Of a DNA stretch of 64,000 nucleotides, positions 1 to 12,631 are shown piece after piece (position 1 is the first letter of the stretch; every line of letters starts with the position of its first letter). Source of the DNA: Zerene cesonia (taxonomy: Eukaryota; Arthropoda; Insecta; Lepidoptera; Pieridae); the NCBI RefSeq assembly GCF_012273895.1, contig NC_052112.1, positions 2,170,001 through 2,234,000 of the forward strand, read 5' to 3'. The notes beneath the pieces were generated by a model. That model was not told the DNA's origin. It saw only the letters and a list, made by a program, of their open reading frames with translations, and ran no database searches. The position numbers and the translations under genes are program-made.

Positions 1-929
1 TTTGGGAAAAGACATCAGCTTTAATTTAACTCGCAAATTGGACTTTCTTTCGTCTAATTAAGTCTGCATAACGTGTAATGTAGGCCAGTTTCTTTTAATT
101 AATTTTACGTTGTGTTTCGTTAGGTTTCATTATTCTTTATCATATTTAAAATACTTAATAGATACTTGTATTGGGTGATATATTGTAGATATTATTTCGA
201 TAATGTATTGTTATACGAAATAAATAATATCTACAATTCTATATGTTTATTGATTATCTTGATAAAAACAAATTGAAATAAAATGGATATGAGTAATAGT
301 GTTAACATATTTATTGAGAAAATACGTATAATATATTTAGTTTTAAACGAGTTTTTCCTTGTTCTATCAAAGGGCATTTAGTTACAACTAGTACGGAAAT
401 CGGGTTTTAAGTAACCCTTTTTTTTCTATAATATTATTAAATCTAGCCGTTGCTCTTTTAGAAGACGAAAGTAGACCTTTATTATATAAGATGTCGGATT
501 ACCCTCATCCCAAAAAAAGCTAAAGTTGATTGACAATAACGAAAATCCATCAATATTGTAACAATAAAATGTCTCATAAACCATATTGTTGTGTTTATTC
601 AATGTGTGCATAGCAGGCCAGGTCTGAGAATCAGCCAACGTCTACTTTTCATACATCTAATGATAAGAGCAAGGCATAACAGTGTTTGCATGATCAGCTA
701 GTATTTATATACAGTTTTATTTAATCACAATAAACTTTTTACTTCTAAAGTTTATACAGATTGTGCTAATCTCAATAAAGTTTGTTATTTATGTAATAAA
801 CGACGTTCTTCTGTGTGTGCAATGAAATACTGAGATTGGGTTACAGAAAGTTTGTATAAGCTGTTTCAGTAATAGCTAAGTTTGGAATGTTTTTCTTCGT
901 TGTAGTACCTGTGTTTTCTTTCTATACGA

Positions 930-1110
930 CTAGCGGTTCGCCCCTGCTTGCCCCTGCTTCGTCTGGGTACATATACTTATAATACAGCTATGTAAAGTTG
1001 CAGCTTTCATATGGTGAAAAAACGTTTGAAATCGGTCCAGAAGTTTTGGTGTGGGAACATTCAAACATACTAACAATTAATCTTCATTGCGTGAAATAGT
1101 AAAATGCGAG
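930..1110 (-). repeat. Degenerate family F-like retroposon remnant
   Basis: Begins with a GC-rich 'actagcggttcgcccctgc' head and contains 'gaaatcggtccagaagttt', the same layout as the better family F copies near 35.1, 44.2 and 52.1 kb. It directly precedes a family A copy. Confidence 0.4.
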
Positions 1111-1123
1111 CATATTCATTACT

Positions 1124-1322
1124 AGATGCGCCCCGCGGTTTCACCCGCGCAAGACCGTATGCCGTAGGAATATCGGGATAAAAAGTTGCCTATATGTTAT
1201 TCCAGTTGTCCAGCTGTCTACCTACTAAATTTCATTGCAATCGGTTAAGTAGTTTTTGCGTGAAAGAGCAACAAACACACACACATCCTTACAAACTTTC
1301 GCATTTATAATATTAGTAGGAT
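1124..1322 (+). repeat. Family A repeat, near full length (~200 bp)
   Basis: Runs from 'gcgccccgcggtttcaccc' through 'aatttcattgcaatcggtt' and 'gcgtgaaagagcaac' to 'cgcatttataatattagtag'. At least fifteen copies or fragments of this unit occur in the window, in both orientations. It looks like a 3'-end-derived non-LTR or SINE-type retroposon; the true family name is unknown to me. Confidence 0.8.
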
Positions 1323-1440
1323 ACTAATCCTTAAGGATACCTTCCATTTTCAGGGTCAGAGCTGATTTGGGAGATAGGATACCTTTATCCCGATTAAATG
1401 CTCCATTGGGATAAAACTAATTGATATCCGGATGTATAGA
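1323..1440 (+). repeat. Family G repeat fragment
   Basis: Contains 'gagctgatttgggagatagg' and 'ccattgggataaaac', matching the copies at 24270-24490 and 34552-34700. It is truncated and abuts family A. Confidence 0.5.
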
Positions 1441-3643
1441 ATCTTGATAATATTTCAAAATGTTTGCCAGACAGAAAATGGATGAATGTGGATTTACCAT
1501 CAGATTTTTTACAATAGTGGCATATATTAGAAACATATGAGGAGGCTGGTTCCTTATTACAAACAAAAACGAAAATATTCCTTAAGTATTATGTTATCTG
1601 TGGTGCAGACATGTGCTCGGTAATTATTGTTCCTTATTTCTTGTGGCTACGTAACTCAACTGAGACAATAATTAAATTAAAAAATATTGAAATTCAGCTA
1701 CAAATGTATTAAAATAATGCGACCTAAAGGCTACCGACTGCAGATGGCCGGCCCCACGATTTAATAGTGAGATAGAACGCAATGGAGTACGTAGTCCATA
1801 AATTTTCCATGTTATTGTGTAGAATGACACAGAAAAAGCGTTGTTAACCTTGTGCAAAAATTGATTTAGAAACATGAACTAACCTGTCTAAAAGAAAGTA
1901 ATGCATAACGTTAAACCATAGAATTAGAAAAGGAATCTGATTTAAAATTCTGTTATAAACAGCGATTATTGCAAGACTAGCTTAACTCCAATCGATTTCC
2001 CTGTAGCGATAAAACTAAATTCATCCATCGTACCACCTTTGAACTATTTGTATCAAATTCATCGTGCACATAGTATACATTGCTCTCCAGTCATGAGACA
2101 CTGTGTGACCATATCTATTTTGAAGAGCAATGTATATTGATCCGAATTGTTTAATACGTATTTAAGGGTTGGCGGATAGTTCAGTGCTATTTATTATCAT
2201 TTCAGTACTAACAGTAATGGCACGTTGAAATAGAATAACCCGTAATTAGGAGAGATAAAAACATAGACCTTTGCAATTTGTTCGGGCGAAAATATCAGGT
2301 TTCAGCGTTTACTGAGGGTAAATTTCGGGTCAGTTGAGATAGCCAGATAATTGTATAACATTAAGTCATATTTGTTTGGCCAGTAAATAATAATATGGAC
2401 GAGAAATTATATTATTCTTATATTTTCTACAAAAAAGGTTACCTACAGGGCGGACCCTTGGACCCTTCCCAGGGTACACCCTGGTGACCAAACTTACAGG
2501 TGACCTTTGCAGATTCATGAAATACGTTCTTTACGGTTGAAATAAAAAATGTGGAGTTGAACGTCCACCATAAAGCGGTGACTGAAGTCCGTAAATACAG
2601 TCCATATTGTAATCCTGTAGATTTTATCGAACATAAAGTCATAGAGTCATCGAATAACAAAAAAATCTTCTCCTCCTTTATAGGGAATGTCTGTTAATTA
2701 GTAATTTTCATATAAATAAATTTTCGCGCGTATATGCAAACTCACAAGTATATATATTACATGTCGATGTACGTGTGTCTGTGTTTTTGTGTGTGTTGGA
2801 TCGTAGTTCACTTACGGATAGACCGATTTATATCCGTTTTTTATTTAAAAGCTAGTTTCCTTGCGGTGATTCTTAGCTATGTTTGATGAAACGGGGCAAA
2901 GGTTGCGGTCGCCACGGAACGACAAAATGGCGGAAATTTTTTTTGTATTAAGTTTGTATTTCTTGTTTGGAAATTTTCTCCAAAAAAGCGTGAAAGCATT
3001 TTTTTAATCTGATATAAACACGTGAAGACTATCAATTTATATGTTAATTAAAATGATGACGCGAAATTGAATACAAAAAAATTCTGGCTACTATCTCTAA
3101 TTAAAAATAATTGACTTCAGGTACGTTTACATTATATCAAAAACTACATGAAATTTTATATAACGATAATTACTTATCTAATTATTAACGATATGACTAA
3201 ATAACAATGTAAAGGACATATTAGTTTAGAAAACAGTATATCAGTATACCAGTTTTTAAGGAGTATTCCCTTGTTAAACTAACATAATTTAATTACAACT
3301 AGTTCTATCTAGGCAAAACGCGATCTAACTGTGTATTATATATTTCTCTCATGTCACAGAATTCGTGATAAACATAGGTATATTCAATAAGTCTGAGAGG
3401 CCGTCGTAAATTATTTTTTATATCCCTAAGTGATAAGGGTGTCTAGTAGAACATCGTTTGCTGTATCAGCCAGAGACCTTTATCATAATTTATTTTTCTT
3501 AACCAATATAAACTACCTTTACTTTATCAAGTTCGTTTAAGTATTAATTAGTTATTTAGATTGTTGAAGTCGCTCATATTACGTGTGTTACTTAATTTTA
3601 TGTATATATGTATGTTTTGAAAGGGGAAAAGAATTATATAAAC

Positions 3644-3692
3644 ATGCTTATAATATTATTACTTGGTTTTCTTATGATATACGATGTCCAGG
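3644..3692 (+). CDS. Gene A exon 1: signal peptide
   Basis: ATG followed by a hydrophobic stretch (IILLLGFLMI), ending at G|GTAAGT. The 49-nt length and phase 1 equal exon 1 of gene B. The start is chosen because it gives a signal peptide in frame with exon 2. Confidence 0.85.
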
Positions 3693-6600
3693 GTAAGTCT
3701 GTATTCTATTCGGTAGGAATCCGATATAACCCACGGTTTCTTCCCCGGAAAAGTTGTGCAATTATCCCTTGGAGTAAAAGAATTTAGTTTATAAAACTGA
3801 ATATAACTTTATAAAATAACTAATTTAAATTCAACTGTAAAGTTAATAATTTAACTGTTCTTTTAAAAAATTATATACAGGATCGCTACATTTTAAATAC
3901 TAAATACCATTGTTGACAATGTGACGAATTTTGAACATTTTCAAAACATTTTCGAATTCTTTCAACCCGAATTCTTCAATGAGAAATATATTCTCTTTAT
4001 CACATAATTCTTAATACCTTTTGCTAATATTCTAACTTGAATAATATAATTAAATACAGAAAACTGCGTAATCACGCTTTTTTAATGTTTAATGAACCCA
4101 AACCACAAAACGTGAAAGAGATTAATGTGCCATTGGATGCCTATTTTTGCCCTGACTGAATCCAGGATAAATTTCTGTAATTTTTTTCACTTGGAGCCGC
4201 GGGTTTTCATTTAATTACGCTACATCCATTTTCCATACTAATTTGCAGAAGTAGAACCTGTCCAAATGCCTTTTCCGTTCTAGAACAGTTTTTCCTCGCC
4301 TTTACTTACGCAAAGTTAGAGACATTGACACTGATGGTATCTTGCTTTACAGGGAGGGTTTTCAGCTTCAGAAACCCAACGGCTTCTACCAAGATAATCG
4401 GTGGTGATGACGCACCAGATAAAGCGATTCCGTACCAAGCGTCTTTGAGGCGGCTCTCCAACTCGCACTTCTGTGGTGGTTGCATTCTTAATAAACGATG
4501 GATTTTGACAGCTGCCCATTGTGCTGTTGAGTAAGTGATATTTTTAATTTCATAGCGGGCAACTGAGCTGGTGATTTGCCTGATGTAAAGTGATCACCAT
4601 CGCCAAGATAATTCACAAAGGCAGTGGCTCTGCGAATGTGCTGCCCACTTTTAAGAGGTAAGATTAAGGAAAAGATTGACGCTGGAAAGAAGGAATGGAC
4701 TGGGAAGAGAGAGGAAAAGGAAATGGGCATATGAAAAAAATGTATTTAGACCAAACTATTTTAAATGATTTCGCCAGACTGCTGTTTATTAATCTACTCG
4801 TTATATCTAAAAGCTTTCTCTTTGTAACATAATTTATGAGCTATTTTATGCAGTTATTTCCTGCTTTTACAATGTGTATAATTTTAATTAATTTATGAAT
4901 ATTACAAGGTAAGAGCATGCGATGGTAAAATACATCATAGTACTAAAGTATTAATATTATTACATGTTGTGTATTCAAATACATGACGTTCCTTTAGCTA
5001 AATAACTAGCAACAAAGAATTTACTATATTAATAACTAGCTGTACCCCCGACTTCTTTCTCTTTCGTCAATAAATGCTTATTTTGACTTTCACCCCTCCC
5101 CCGAACGCCCTAATATCAGGAACCACTGGACCGATTTCGCCGTTGGATCTGTACGTCACCCTTGAGTGCTACATATGTACTACGGGCGAAGTCAGGGCGG
5201 ATAGCTGATAGAAGTGTAAATATCTATAAATGCGAAAGTTTGTAAAGATGTGTGTGTTTGTTGCTCTTTCACGCAAAAGCTACTGAACCGATTCCAATGA
5301 AATTTGGTACGTAGACAGCTGAACAACTGGAATAACATATAAGCAATATTCCTAAAGGATACGCACTTACGCGGGTGTAACCGCGGGACGCAGCTAGTCT
5401 TTTATAAAATTAAGAACTTTTTTAAAATTAACGCGAACTTCTTTAAAGGGTTCATGAATTTAAATGAAATAGATACCTATTATGATTTTCAACATTGGTT
5501 TTGTAGATGAGATCTAATATTACATTGTGAAAAATACTGCTCTCTTTACGCAGCGGGTTTTCTCTTACGATATTTATGAGACAGCATGCTGCATTGTAAT
5601 AAATAACGTAAAGTTTTATGCAACGTTGCTTTGCTATAAAAATGTATAAGGGTTATAAAAGTTATTTCTCTCGAATTACTTATTTTTGACATAATATTAC
5701 ACTAGCTTAAATTTACAGTATATTACACCAGCTTATATCATAACTTATTAAGTAGTATTCAAATCCACATATAAATAAACATCTTATAATCTTAGATTGA
5801 TTATGCGTTTTATAGAGTTCGTATCTGAAAAGGAAAAAGACGGAACCCTTATGGTAACTTTGTTGACCGTCTGAGTCATGATTTCATATAGCAATTAGGT
5901 TACCAGTCTTCTAAAAGGTTCTTGGTGTATCTAAATATCGCATTCATGTAAATACATGTAAAAGTTGTATAAAACACGTGCATTATTCGATATACTGGGA
6001 CTTCTATCCTTAAACTTTGTCACCTACTTCGCTCAGTTTCTCGGGATGAAAGGAATATAAATCTCACATGTACGTGTGTATTGTCATTCAGACATATTGT
6101 GTCGCTTTCCGGTGTAATGGATGACGGAGAATGGTATCTCACATTTCAATCACGCTCTATTTAGGTCAGTTATTTTAGTTTGTCGTAGGAAATTATTATC
6201 GTACGGATAATTTTGTTGAAACCGATTGAAAATTAATGTCAGATTTATATAATACTAGCTGCACCCGGCAAACGCTGTTCTGCCTTACTCTTATCGTTTA
6301 GTGGTATGAAAAATAGATGTTAGCCGATTCTCAGACCTACCCAATATGCTTACCAAATTTCAGAGGAATCGGTCAAGCCGTTTCGGAGGAGTATAGAGAC
6401 TAACATTGTGACACGAGAATTTTATATATAAGATATCATCAAATTATAGAAAATATATCTGTCGTCTATTCGCCAGTGGTATATTTATAGCCCGTATAGG
6501 GATTGGGTAAACAATGATTATTGGTGAAAGAATTTATAATAGTTCGAGTAGTCCCTAATTTTATCGCGTTCAAATCCCCACAGAAGGTACATTGGCAATA

Positions 6601-8584
6601 ATAACATAATACTAACATTTGCATAATATAATAGTAACATTTGTATAGGTCCTACATCTACAAATGTTCATTGGTGGTAATGATAGCTTACCATTAAGTG
6701 ACCAGTTCGTTGTCCGCTCTAACATAAATTATACAAACCAAATAAAATTAAAAACCTAACCTGCACTATTACCATTTTGAAATATGATATTATTTTTCAC
6801 ATTAATGATGAAGCCGAAATACGTTGACAATTAAGTATCTATGTTTGTTATTGTTGACTAGTGCGCCCTTATTACTTTGTAACAAACCCCAATAAAATCG
6901 AAAAAAGCTTTACTATTCTGCTAGTAACGATATTGAGTCAGATTGAGCGACAGTCATCCATAACCAGCATATTTTCTAAGCAATCTACACAGATTGTATT
7001 TCAGTTATATTTTTTTTAAATGAGCACAATCCGTAATGCGTCGTACGGATTGTGCCTTTGTGTTGATATTTGTGTATAATTGTTCAATATTCGTCCCAAC
7101 TACACCCACTTTGTTAATAGTCCTTGCATCTATATCAATTATACAGTTGTGTATAATACTATATCAATTTTACAGTTGTGTATAATACTATATCAATTAG
7201 ACAGTTGTGTATAATACTATATCAATTAGACAGTTGTGTATAATACTATATAAATTAGACAGTTGTGTATAACACTATATCAATTAGACAGTTGTGTAGA
7301 ATTGCAGTACGTTCATATTACGATCAAACTGATTCAGCACTGCTTCCGTTTGATTTCTAACAGTAGATACTATTATATGAAACGTCAATTTTGCATACGT
7401 GAAGCATTTAAAGATTGAATGTTTCAGGTTCACCGCTGATACCATGAGAGTGGTCGTAGGTTCTAACAAACTCGTTGGTGGCGGGCAAACGTACGATGTC
7501 GAACAAGTAATCAGTCACGAAAACTATGATGAAACTAAAATCATCAATGATATAGCTCTCATTAAAGTTGCTGCAGATATAGAGTTCAGTGATCATGTCC
7601 AGCCAATCGCTCTGCCAACTAAGAATACCAAGCCTGGAGCTAATGTTTTGCTATCAGGATGGGGACGTGAAGGAGTAAGTTATATTTTTAAGACATATGT
7701 GTGGAAAAAAACGTCTTGTTGTTTTAAATAATTTATATACAAAAAACGAAATGATCAAAATATAGTTGTACGTAAGTGTTTAAACTATCGCCTTATAAAT
7801 TTTTATTTATGTGTATTTTTACTGTTTTAGGAAGGCGATATATCAATTCCAAATGATTTACAAATGATCAACCAAACTGTAATAAGTGTTTCCACTTGTA
7901 AAGTCGTATTCAAAGATATAAATGATATTGTCGATACTGAGATATGTACTCTTACCATAAAAGGAAATGGATCTTGTCAGGTACAGTAATCAATATAATC
8001 TATAAAGATAATATTTATGGAATTGTGGAGTTTGTCTATGATTGATGATCTATATGTATTTCAAGTGCTTAATAGAGGTGATTCCATGACACAAGCAAAC
8101 GTTTAAGGTGATTTTATGTTAGCATACAATTGAAACTTTACGCCACTTAATTTGGAAAAAGTCATGGATACCGGCTAGTTTATTATAATATTCTATTCAA
8201 ATATACTTGACTGCAGTTATTCTGAAAGTTCCCCAATTGTGGCAACAATTTAAACACAGCATGAAAGAAAAATAATAGCGTGAAAATATATGTTCTTTTC
8301 TCAACGGGTTTTTATGTATTAAACTACGATTCTAACTGAGTGGACGAAACTAATTATTGAAAATTTACGTAATTAATACAACCTCCTGTTTTGAAGTGTT
8401 AAGATATATAATGCTAAAACGTTCTTTCCAGGGAGACTCCGGTGGGCCCCTAGTAGAGGATAATGCAGTAGTGGGCATAGTTTCGTGGGGTTTGGGCTGC
8501 GAAAACAGGCATCCAGATGTCAACACAAGAGTTTTTTCCTTCGTAGATTGGATTAAAAAACACACTTCAAATCATATGGATTAA
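3644..8584 (+). CDS. Chymotrypsin-like secreted serine protease (gene A, five exons)
   Basis: Trypsin-fold (S1) endopeptidase, predicted secreted. Exons 3644-3692, 4353-4530, 7428-7674, 7831-7980 and 8432-8584 join in frame with GT/AG borders to 258 aa. Residues 1-17 (MLIILLLGFLMIYDVQG) are a signal peptide; a 13-residue propeptide ends in Lys before IIGG (31-34). The triad is His72 (LTAAHC), Asp117 (NDIALIK) and Ser211 (GDSGGP). The residue at the chymotrypsin-189 position is Gly205 (GNGSCQ) and the 226 position is Asp237 (HPDV). This is the insect chymotrypsin-2/crab-collagenase pocket, not the trypsin one (Asp189). Oddity: FCGGC carries an extra Cys (residue 60) where Ser is usual. Intron 2 (2.9 kb) holds repeats of families B, A and C and a minisatellite. 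A digestive (midgut) role is inferred from the family only; an immune or moulting role is possible. Gene B is its inverted paralogue. Confidence 0.93.
4353..4530 (+). CDS. Gene A exon 2: propeptide, IIGG, catalytic His
   Basis: Acceptor ctttacag|GG, donor GA|gtaagt. Encodes the activation site (STK|IIGG), the C42-C58 pair and LTAAHC. Confidence 0.92.
4548..4735 (-). repeat. Family B SINE-like fragment in gene A intron 2
   Basis: Reverse copy: 'gcgggcaactgagctggtg', degenerate 'gcctgatgtaaagtgatcac', then 'gaaggaatggactgggaag'. It starts 18 bp after the exon 2 donor. The best copy of this family is the inner one at 18013-18358. Confidence 0.7.
5105..5215 (+). repeat. Family F-like fragment
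   Basis: Contains 'aggaaccactggaccgattt' and 'tactacgggcgaag', as in the F copy at 52143-52330. It is followed at once by a family A copy. Confidence 0.4.
5222..5398 (-). repeat. Family A repeat in gene A intron 2
   Basis: Reverse orientation: starts 'taaatgcgaaagtttgtaaa', ends 'ccgcgggacgcagctagt'. Slightly 5'-truncated relative to 1124-1322. Confidence 0.8.
6255..6434 (+). repeat. Family C repeat in gene A intron 2
   Basis: Starts 'ctagctgcacccggcaaacg', contains 'gtcaagccgtttcggaggag', ends 'gagaattttatatataaga'. Nearly identical copies lie at 11354-11530, 48573-48752 and 62877-63000. Probably the 3' end of a non-LTR element, judged from the shared 'accaaatttca' core. Confidence 0.8.
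7133..7306 (+). repeat. 29-bp minisatellite, six units
   Basis: Six head-to-tail copies of a 29-bp unit of the form tatcaattagacagttgtg plus tataatacta, differing by a few bases; the last unit decays. Lies about 120 bp before exon 3 of gene A. Confidence 0.92.
7428..7674 (+). CDS. Gene A exon 3: catalytic Asp
   Basis: Acceptor gtttcag|G, donor GGA|gtaagt. 247 nt, the same length as exon 3 of gene B. Contains NDIALIK (catalytic Asp) and ends at the SGWGREG strand. Confidence 0.92.
7831..7980 (+). CDS. Gene A exon 4
   Basis: Acceptor ctgttttag|GAA, donor CAG|gtacag. 50 codons ending GNGSCQ just before the catalytic Ser. Phase 0 at both ends, which makes it skippable without a frameshift. Confidence 0.9.
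8432..8584 (+). CDS. Gene A exon 5: catalytic Ser, stop
   Basis: Acceptor ctttccag|GGA. Begins GDSGGPLV, continues GIVSWG and PDVNTRV, ends at TAA. Confidence 0.93.
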   Translation, partial: GDSGGPLVEDNAVVGIVSWGLGCENRHPDVNTRVFSFVDWIKKHTSNHMD

Positions 8585-9643
8585 CGATTTTTATTATATT
8601 TATATTGAGATGGAATCCTATCTCAGTAATAGCATATTTCTTTATCTTTGTATATTATATGAATTTATTTCAAAAATTGGTATTTATGATCCTATATCTT
8701 AGTTTTGGTTAATTTTATATTGATTGACATTCTATCGTGCAAAACTTAAATATGCCACAATTCCCTATCATGTGGTATAATTCAATTAATGCATTTTTGT
8801 GTCACGATCATCATCACCATCCCCATCATCACCCACCACCCACTGTAGGGACACAGGCCTCCTATGAGGGTTCAGGCCATAATACACCACGCTGGCCAAG
8901 TACGCGTGGCAGATGTCACATGTCGTCGTACTAATGATTTTTCGACATGCACGTCCTCATTTATTTCTTTATTCGTTCATTCCTCACTGCAGATAAAATT
9001 AAAAAATCCTTTTATTTCTTGCACGTGCGTTGATATATTTAAATTAAAATAAAAACCTTCATGTGCTATTTTATTTTACCAGAACCCCTAATAGCAGTAA
9101 TCAAGGACACTAAATTCAAGTAATTCCCTCCTTTTATAATTAAAATGCAATTTTCGTTTAATTTCAGATAATGTTAAATACTCTACTGACGCGCCGTGCG
9201 AGAGATTTTTTCTTTGACAATAGAAATAGAGTCGTTTAACAGCTTGTTTCGCTTGATACTAGCAAAGAAATTTCAGGAATTTCAAAAAACATTGTTCAGA
9301 CTTATACGCGAAATCATATCTTTACTGTATTGGTTCTTTTGGAAAGAAATAGAAACACTAATGTATGAAGGAAACATCAATATGTTTAATATTGATAATA
9401 CTTAATCGCATCAGAAAAGAATATGATGAAAAATAAATAATTTTATTAGCGAATCCTCAGAATTTATATACTCACAGATGAAAATGTGTTAATGTTAAAA
9501 CTATTTTCCATTTTTAAGAACAGAAACTTTATAATAAGAAATATCTAGTCCAAACTGACACTAAAACTTTAAATGACGTTACGCCAGTAGTAGTAGTAGA
9601 AAGTAGTAAAACTTCAAACTTTAACAACAACAACCTTGACACA
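8585..9643. other. Convergent intergenic region between the two proteases
   Basis: Contains the 3' flank of gene A, a SINE E remnant (8806-8950) and otherwise AT-rich DNA. The only AATAAA I noticed for gene A is at 9048-9053, 464 bp past the stop and beyond the SINE, so its true poly(A) site is uncertain. Confidence 0.5.
8806..8950 (-). repeat. Family E SINE, 3' part
   Basis: Reverse copy with a catcatcacc-rich tail, then 'gggacacaggcctcctatga' and 'cacgctggccaagta', as in the full copy at 51445-51762. Confidence 0.75.
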
Positions 9644-9649
9644 TTTATT
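9644..9649 (-). terminator. Poly(A) signal AATAAA of gene B
   Basis: TTTATT on the plus strand, that is AATAAA read in gene direction, 20 nt after the stop codon of gene B. Confidence 0.7.
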
Positions 9650-9668
9650 GGAAACAATTCACAGTTTT

Positions 9669-9857
9669 CTAATATAACATCTTCAGAACTTTTGTGGTAG
9701 TTTGTTCAGCTTCGTTTTCAGCCATGTTGAGCTGGATCCATTCAAGGAACGAGTAAACCCTGGTGTACACGTCCGGGTAGCCTCTGGCACATGGCATTCC
9801 CCAAGATACTATCCCCACCACTCGGCTGTTTTCTACTAAAGGACCTCCGGAGTCACC
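9669..9857 (-). CDS. Gene B exon 5: catalytic Ser, stop
   Basis: Acceptor tttccag|GGT. Starts GDSGGPLVENSR, has GIVSWGMPCARGYPDV, ends LKMLY then TAG. Confidence 0.93.
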   Translation of the reverse strand, partial: GDSGGPLVENSRVVGIVSWGMPCARGYPDVYTRVYSFLEWIQLNMAENEAEQTTTKVLKMLY

Positions 9858-12560
9858 CTGGAAATTGACCATAAATAAGCGACTATTTAAGAAGATGTTG
9901 GAGTTTTTGGGCAATCCTTCAGAAGTCTATTGAAGGGGAGATATAGGAGAAATTCTAAATTGAGTATCTGAGTAGAATAAGTTCATGTTTAAGTAGTGTA
10001 TTATTGAATATTAGTTTTTATTATTATATAAATAAATCACAGAAATTCATTGGTTACAAAAAATATTCACTAATTACTAACTAATGCGACTATAGTCCGA
10101 AACTGAATAGGTATATAATTAAAAGTGCTCTTTATTTTGTGTCCTTGCAGTGCTGATGATGATAATGGTAAAATACAGTACTGAGATCTACTTATATTTA
10201 TGGTTTTTTCTGGTTCATTCTACTTACATGACAGGCGCCTTCCCCAGCCTTTGTTAGGGAGCAAATTTGTGTTTCAAACACAGGGTTGATATCGTCAAAC
10301 CTGTTCTGGCAATCGTCCACGCTTAGTGAAGTTACATTTATCATCTGTAGGTCATTAGGTAAATTTCCCGGATACTGTAAAAGATGGGAAATTATATAAT
10401 TTCTGTAAGACATTTTGAATTGTCAAACATGTTTCGAAGACAAGTAGTAATATTAAATAATGGTTGAGCGCTGCAGGCAGCATTTTGAATTTTTATTCTC
10501 TATTAGCTGCGCCCCGCGGTTTCACCCGCGTAAGTCCGTATCCCGTAGAAATATCAGGATAAAAAGTTGCCTATATGTTATTCCAGTTGTACAGCTGTCT
10601 ATCAAATTTTATTACAATCGGTTCAGTAGTTTTTGCGTGAAAGAACAACAAACACACACACATCCTTACAAAATTTCGCATTTATAAAATTAGTAGGATT
10701 TCCGATTTCGAGTAATGACGCACACTCATTTAAGTGCCTATGCATTCTTAACAATAACTTAAAAACTACTGGTCAGATTTCAATGATAATTTGCGAACCG
10801 GATTATTTATGTATTAAATATAACATTTAAATTAAATATTACAAATTTCTCGCCAATAATAATAGTTAATCTGATCGTATCTTACCGATAGTCTTCCCCA
10901 ACCAGTCAACAATAACTCAGCTTGGGCTTCTGTATTGCATTCAGGCAGCTGTATCGGCTGGACCCGGTCAGTGAACTCAATGTCTTCAGTAACTTTGATT
11001 AGACTGATATCATTCTGAATGAGTCCAGCGTCATATTCCTTATGGACAACAATTTTCTCCACTGAATACTTCTGTCCACCGTTTATAAGACTGTTTGTAC
11101 CGACTATCACTTTGACTGATCTGGATGTCTTGCTAAAAAATACATATTGTCTATATCAACCCCTATAGAGGCACAGGAATTTTGTATAGTTTGTGTATAG
11201 GTAATTTATTTCCATTCACATATAAAAATGAATAACTTATGTTGTTAATTATATAACTGAGAAGCTACGAATTCAACTCATTACTTTAAGTTTTTGCAAT
11301 GTTGTAAACGAATGAATAGTACAAAGAACTAAATGAAGATTTGTATATTTAAATACTAGCTGCACCCGGCAAACGCTGTTCTGCCTTACACTTATCATTT
11401 AGGGATATGAAAAATAGATGTTGGCCGATTCTCATAGATACCGGATAAGCACAAAAAATTTCATCAAAGTCGGTCAAGCCGTTTCGGAGGAGTATGGCAA
11501 CGAAAACTGTGACACGAGAATTTTATATTTAAATATACTAACAAATAACTGAGAATCTTTCTAAACGCAACTACAACTTCGTACAATTTCTTTGTAACAT
11601 AGGCCACTCCTACCACTTGACTTGACTGCCCGGTTTGGTCCAGGATAAAAACAAAATAAAATATAGTCTTTACCACTCACAGATAGCGTGATTTTCTATT
11701 GATAAAAGAATTTTTTAAATCGTTTCTATAGATCTAGAGATTACCTCCTACAACTTCACTAACAATTTTAACTTCTTTATTATAATTGTTTATTATAACA
11801 GATAAAAATTTGCAAAAATCAAAGGCAATTTATCCAAAAACTTCCCAGTCTTTTAAAGGACATACTCATAGAATATTCAAGGCTTACCCAACAGTGCAAT
11901 GAGCGGCGGTCAATATCCATCTCTCATTCAAAATGGACCCACCACAAAAGTGTGATCCGTACAGGCTACGTAGAGATACTTGGTATGGTATACCCCCGTC
12001 TGGTGCATCTTTTCCCCCTACAATTCTGGGCACATACTCAGGAACAATACGAAGAATCGCTCCTGTATATTTTAACAAAATTTTAATAATTCTGTAATGA
12101 AATATTTGAAGTGTGAACCTACTCTAGGTTTGAGATACTAATTCTGAGAAAATATACTTATTACTACATAGTATAAAGCAAAGTCGCTTCCCGCATCGGT
12201 ATGTTTGTATGTTTAGATCTTTAAAACTAGACAACGGATTTTAATGGATTATTTAATAGATAGAGTGATTCAAGAAGATTTATATGTTCTATCGAAAAAT
12301 GGATAGCTTTTTCTTTGTTAGTAATGGGGTATTTGTTAGTAATGACTGTTTGAGCACTTAATGTATGCATAATAATTGTTGGTTGGTTGGTGGTTGTCTT
12401 TTGGACGATGAAATTTACAAAGGATATGAAAATGAACGTGAAAAATTATACATATATATATAATAGTAAACAGCAATATTCGATGTATATATGTAGTTAT
12501 TATTTGTATGTATTGTATGTATTAGTTTATTAGTTTAGTATATTTTATCTAGTGTATAGT

Positions 12561-12631
<71 letters not shown>

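Larger units (their letters stand above)
1..3643. other. Upstream intergenic region, no gene recognised
   Basis: AT-rich sequence before protease gene A. Open frames here are short and show no known domain. Repeat remnants occupy about 930-1440 (listed separately). The rest shows nothing I can assign. TATA-like runs occur at 3603-3610 and 3635-3642, but the second touches the start codon, so I do not call a promoter for gene A. Confidence 0.6.

Noticed and set aside
2439..2660. 73-codon minus-strand frame with several Cys and Trp
   Set aside because: Considered as an exon, but no partner exon or family match; left unassigned.
7133..7306. Possible CRISPR-like array
   Set aside because: The units are contiguous 29-bp tandem repeats without unique spacers, in an intron of a eukaryotic gene.
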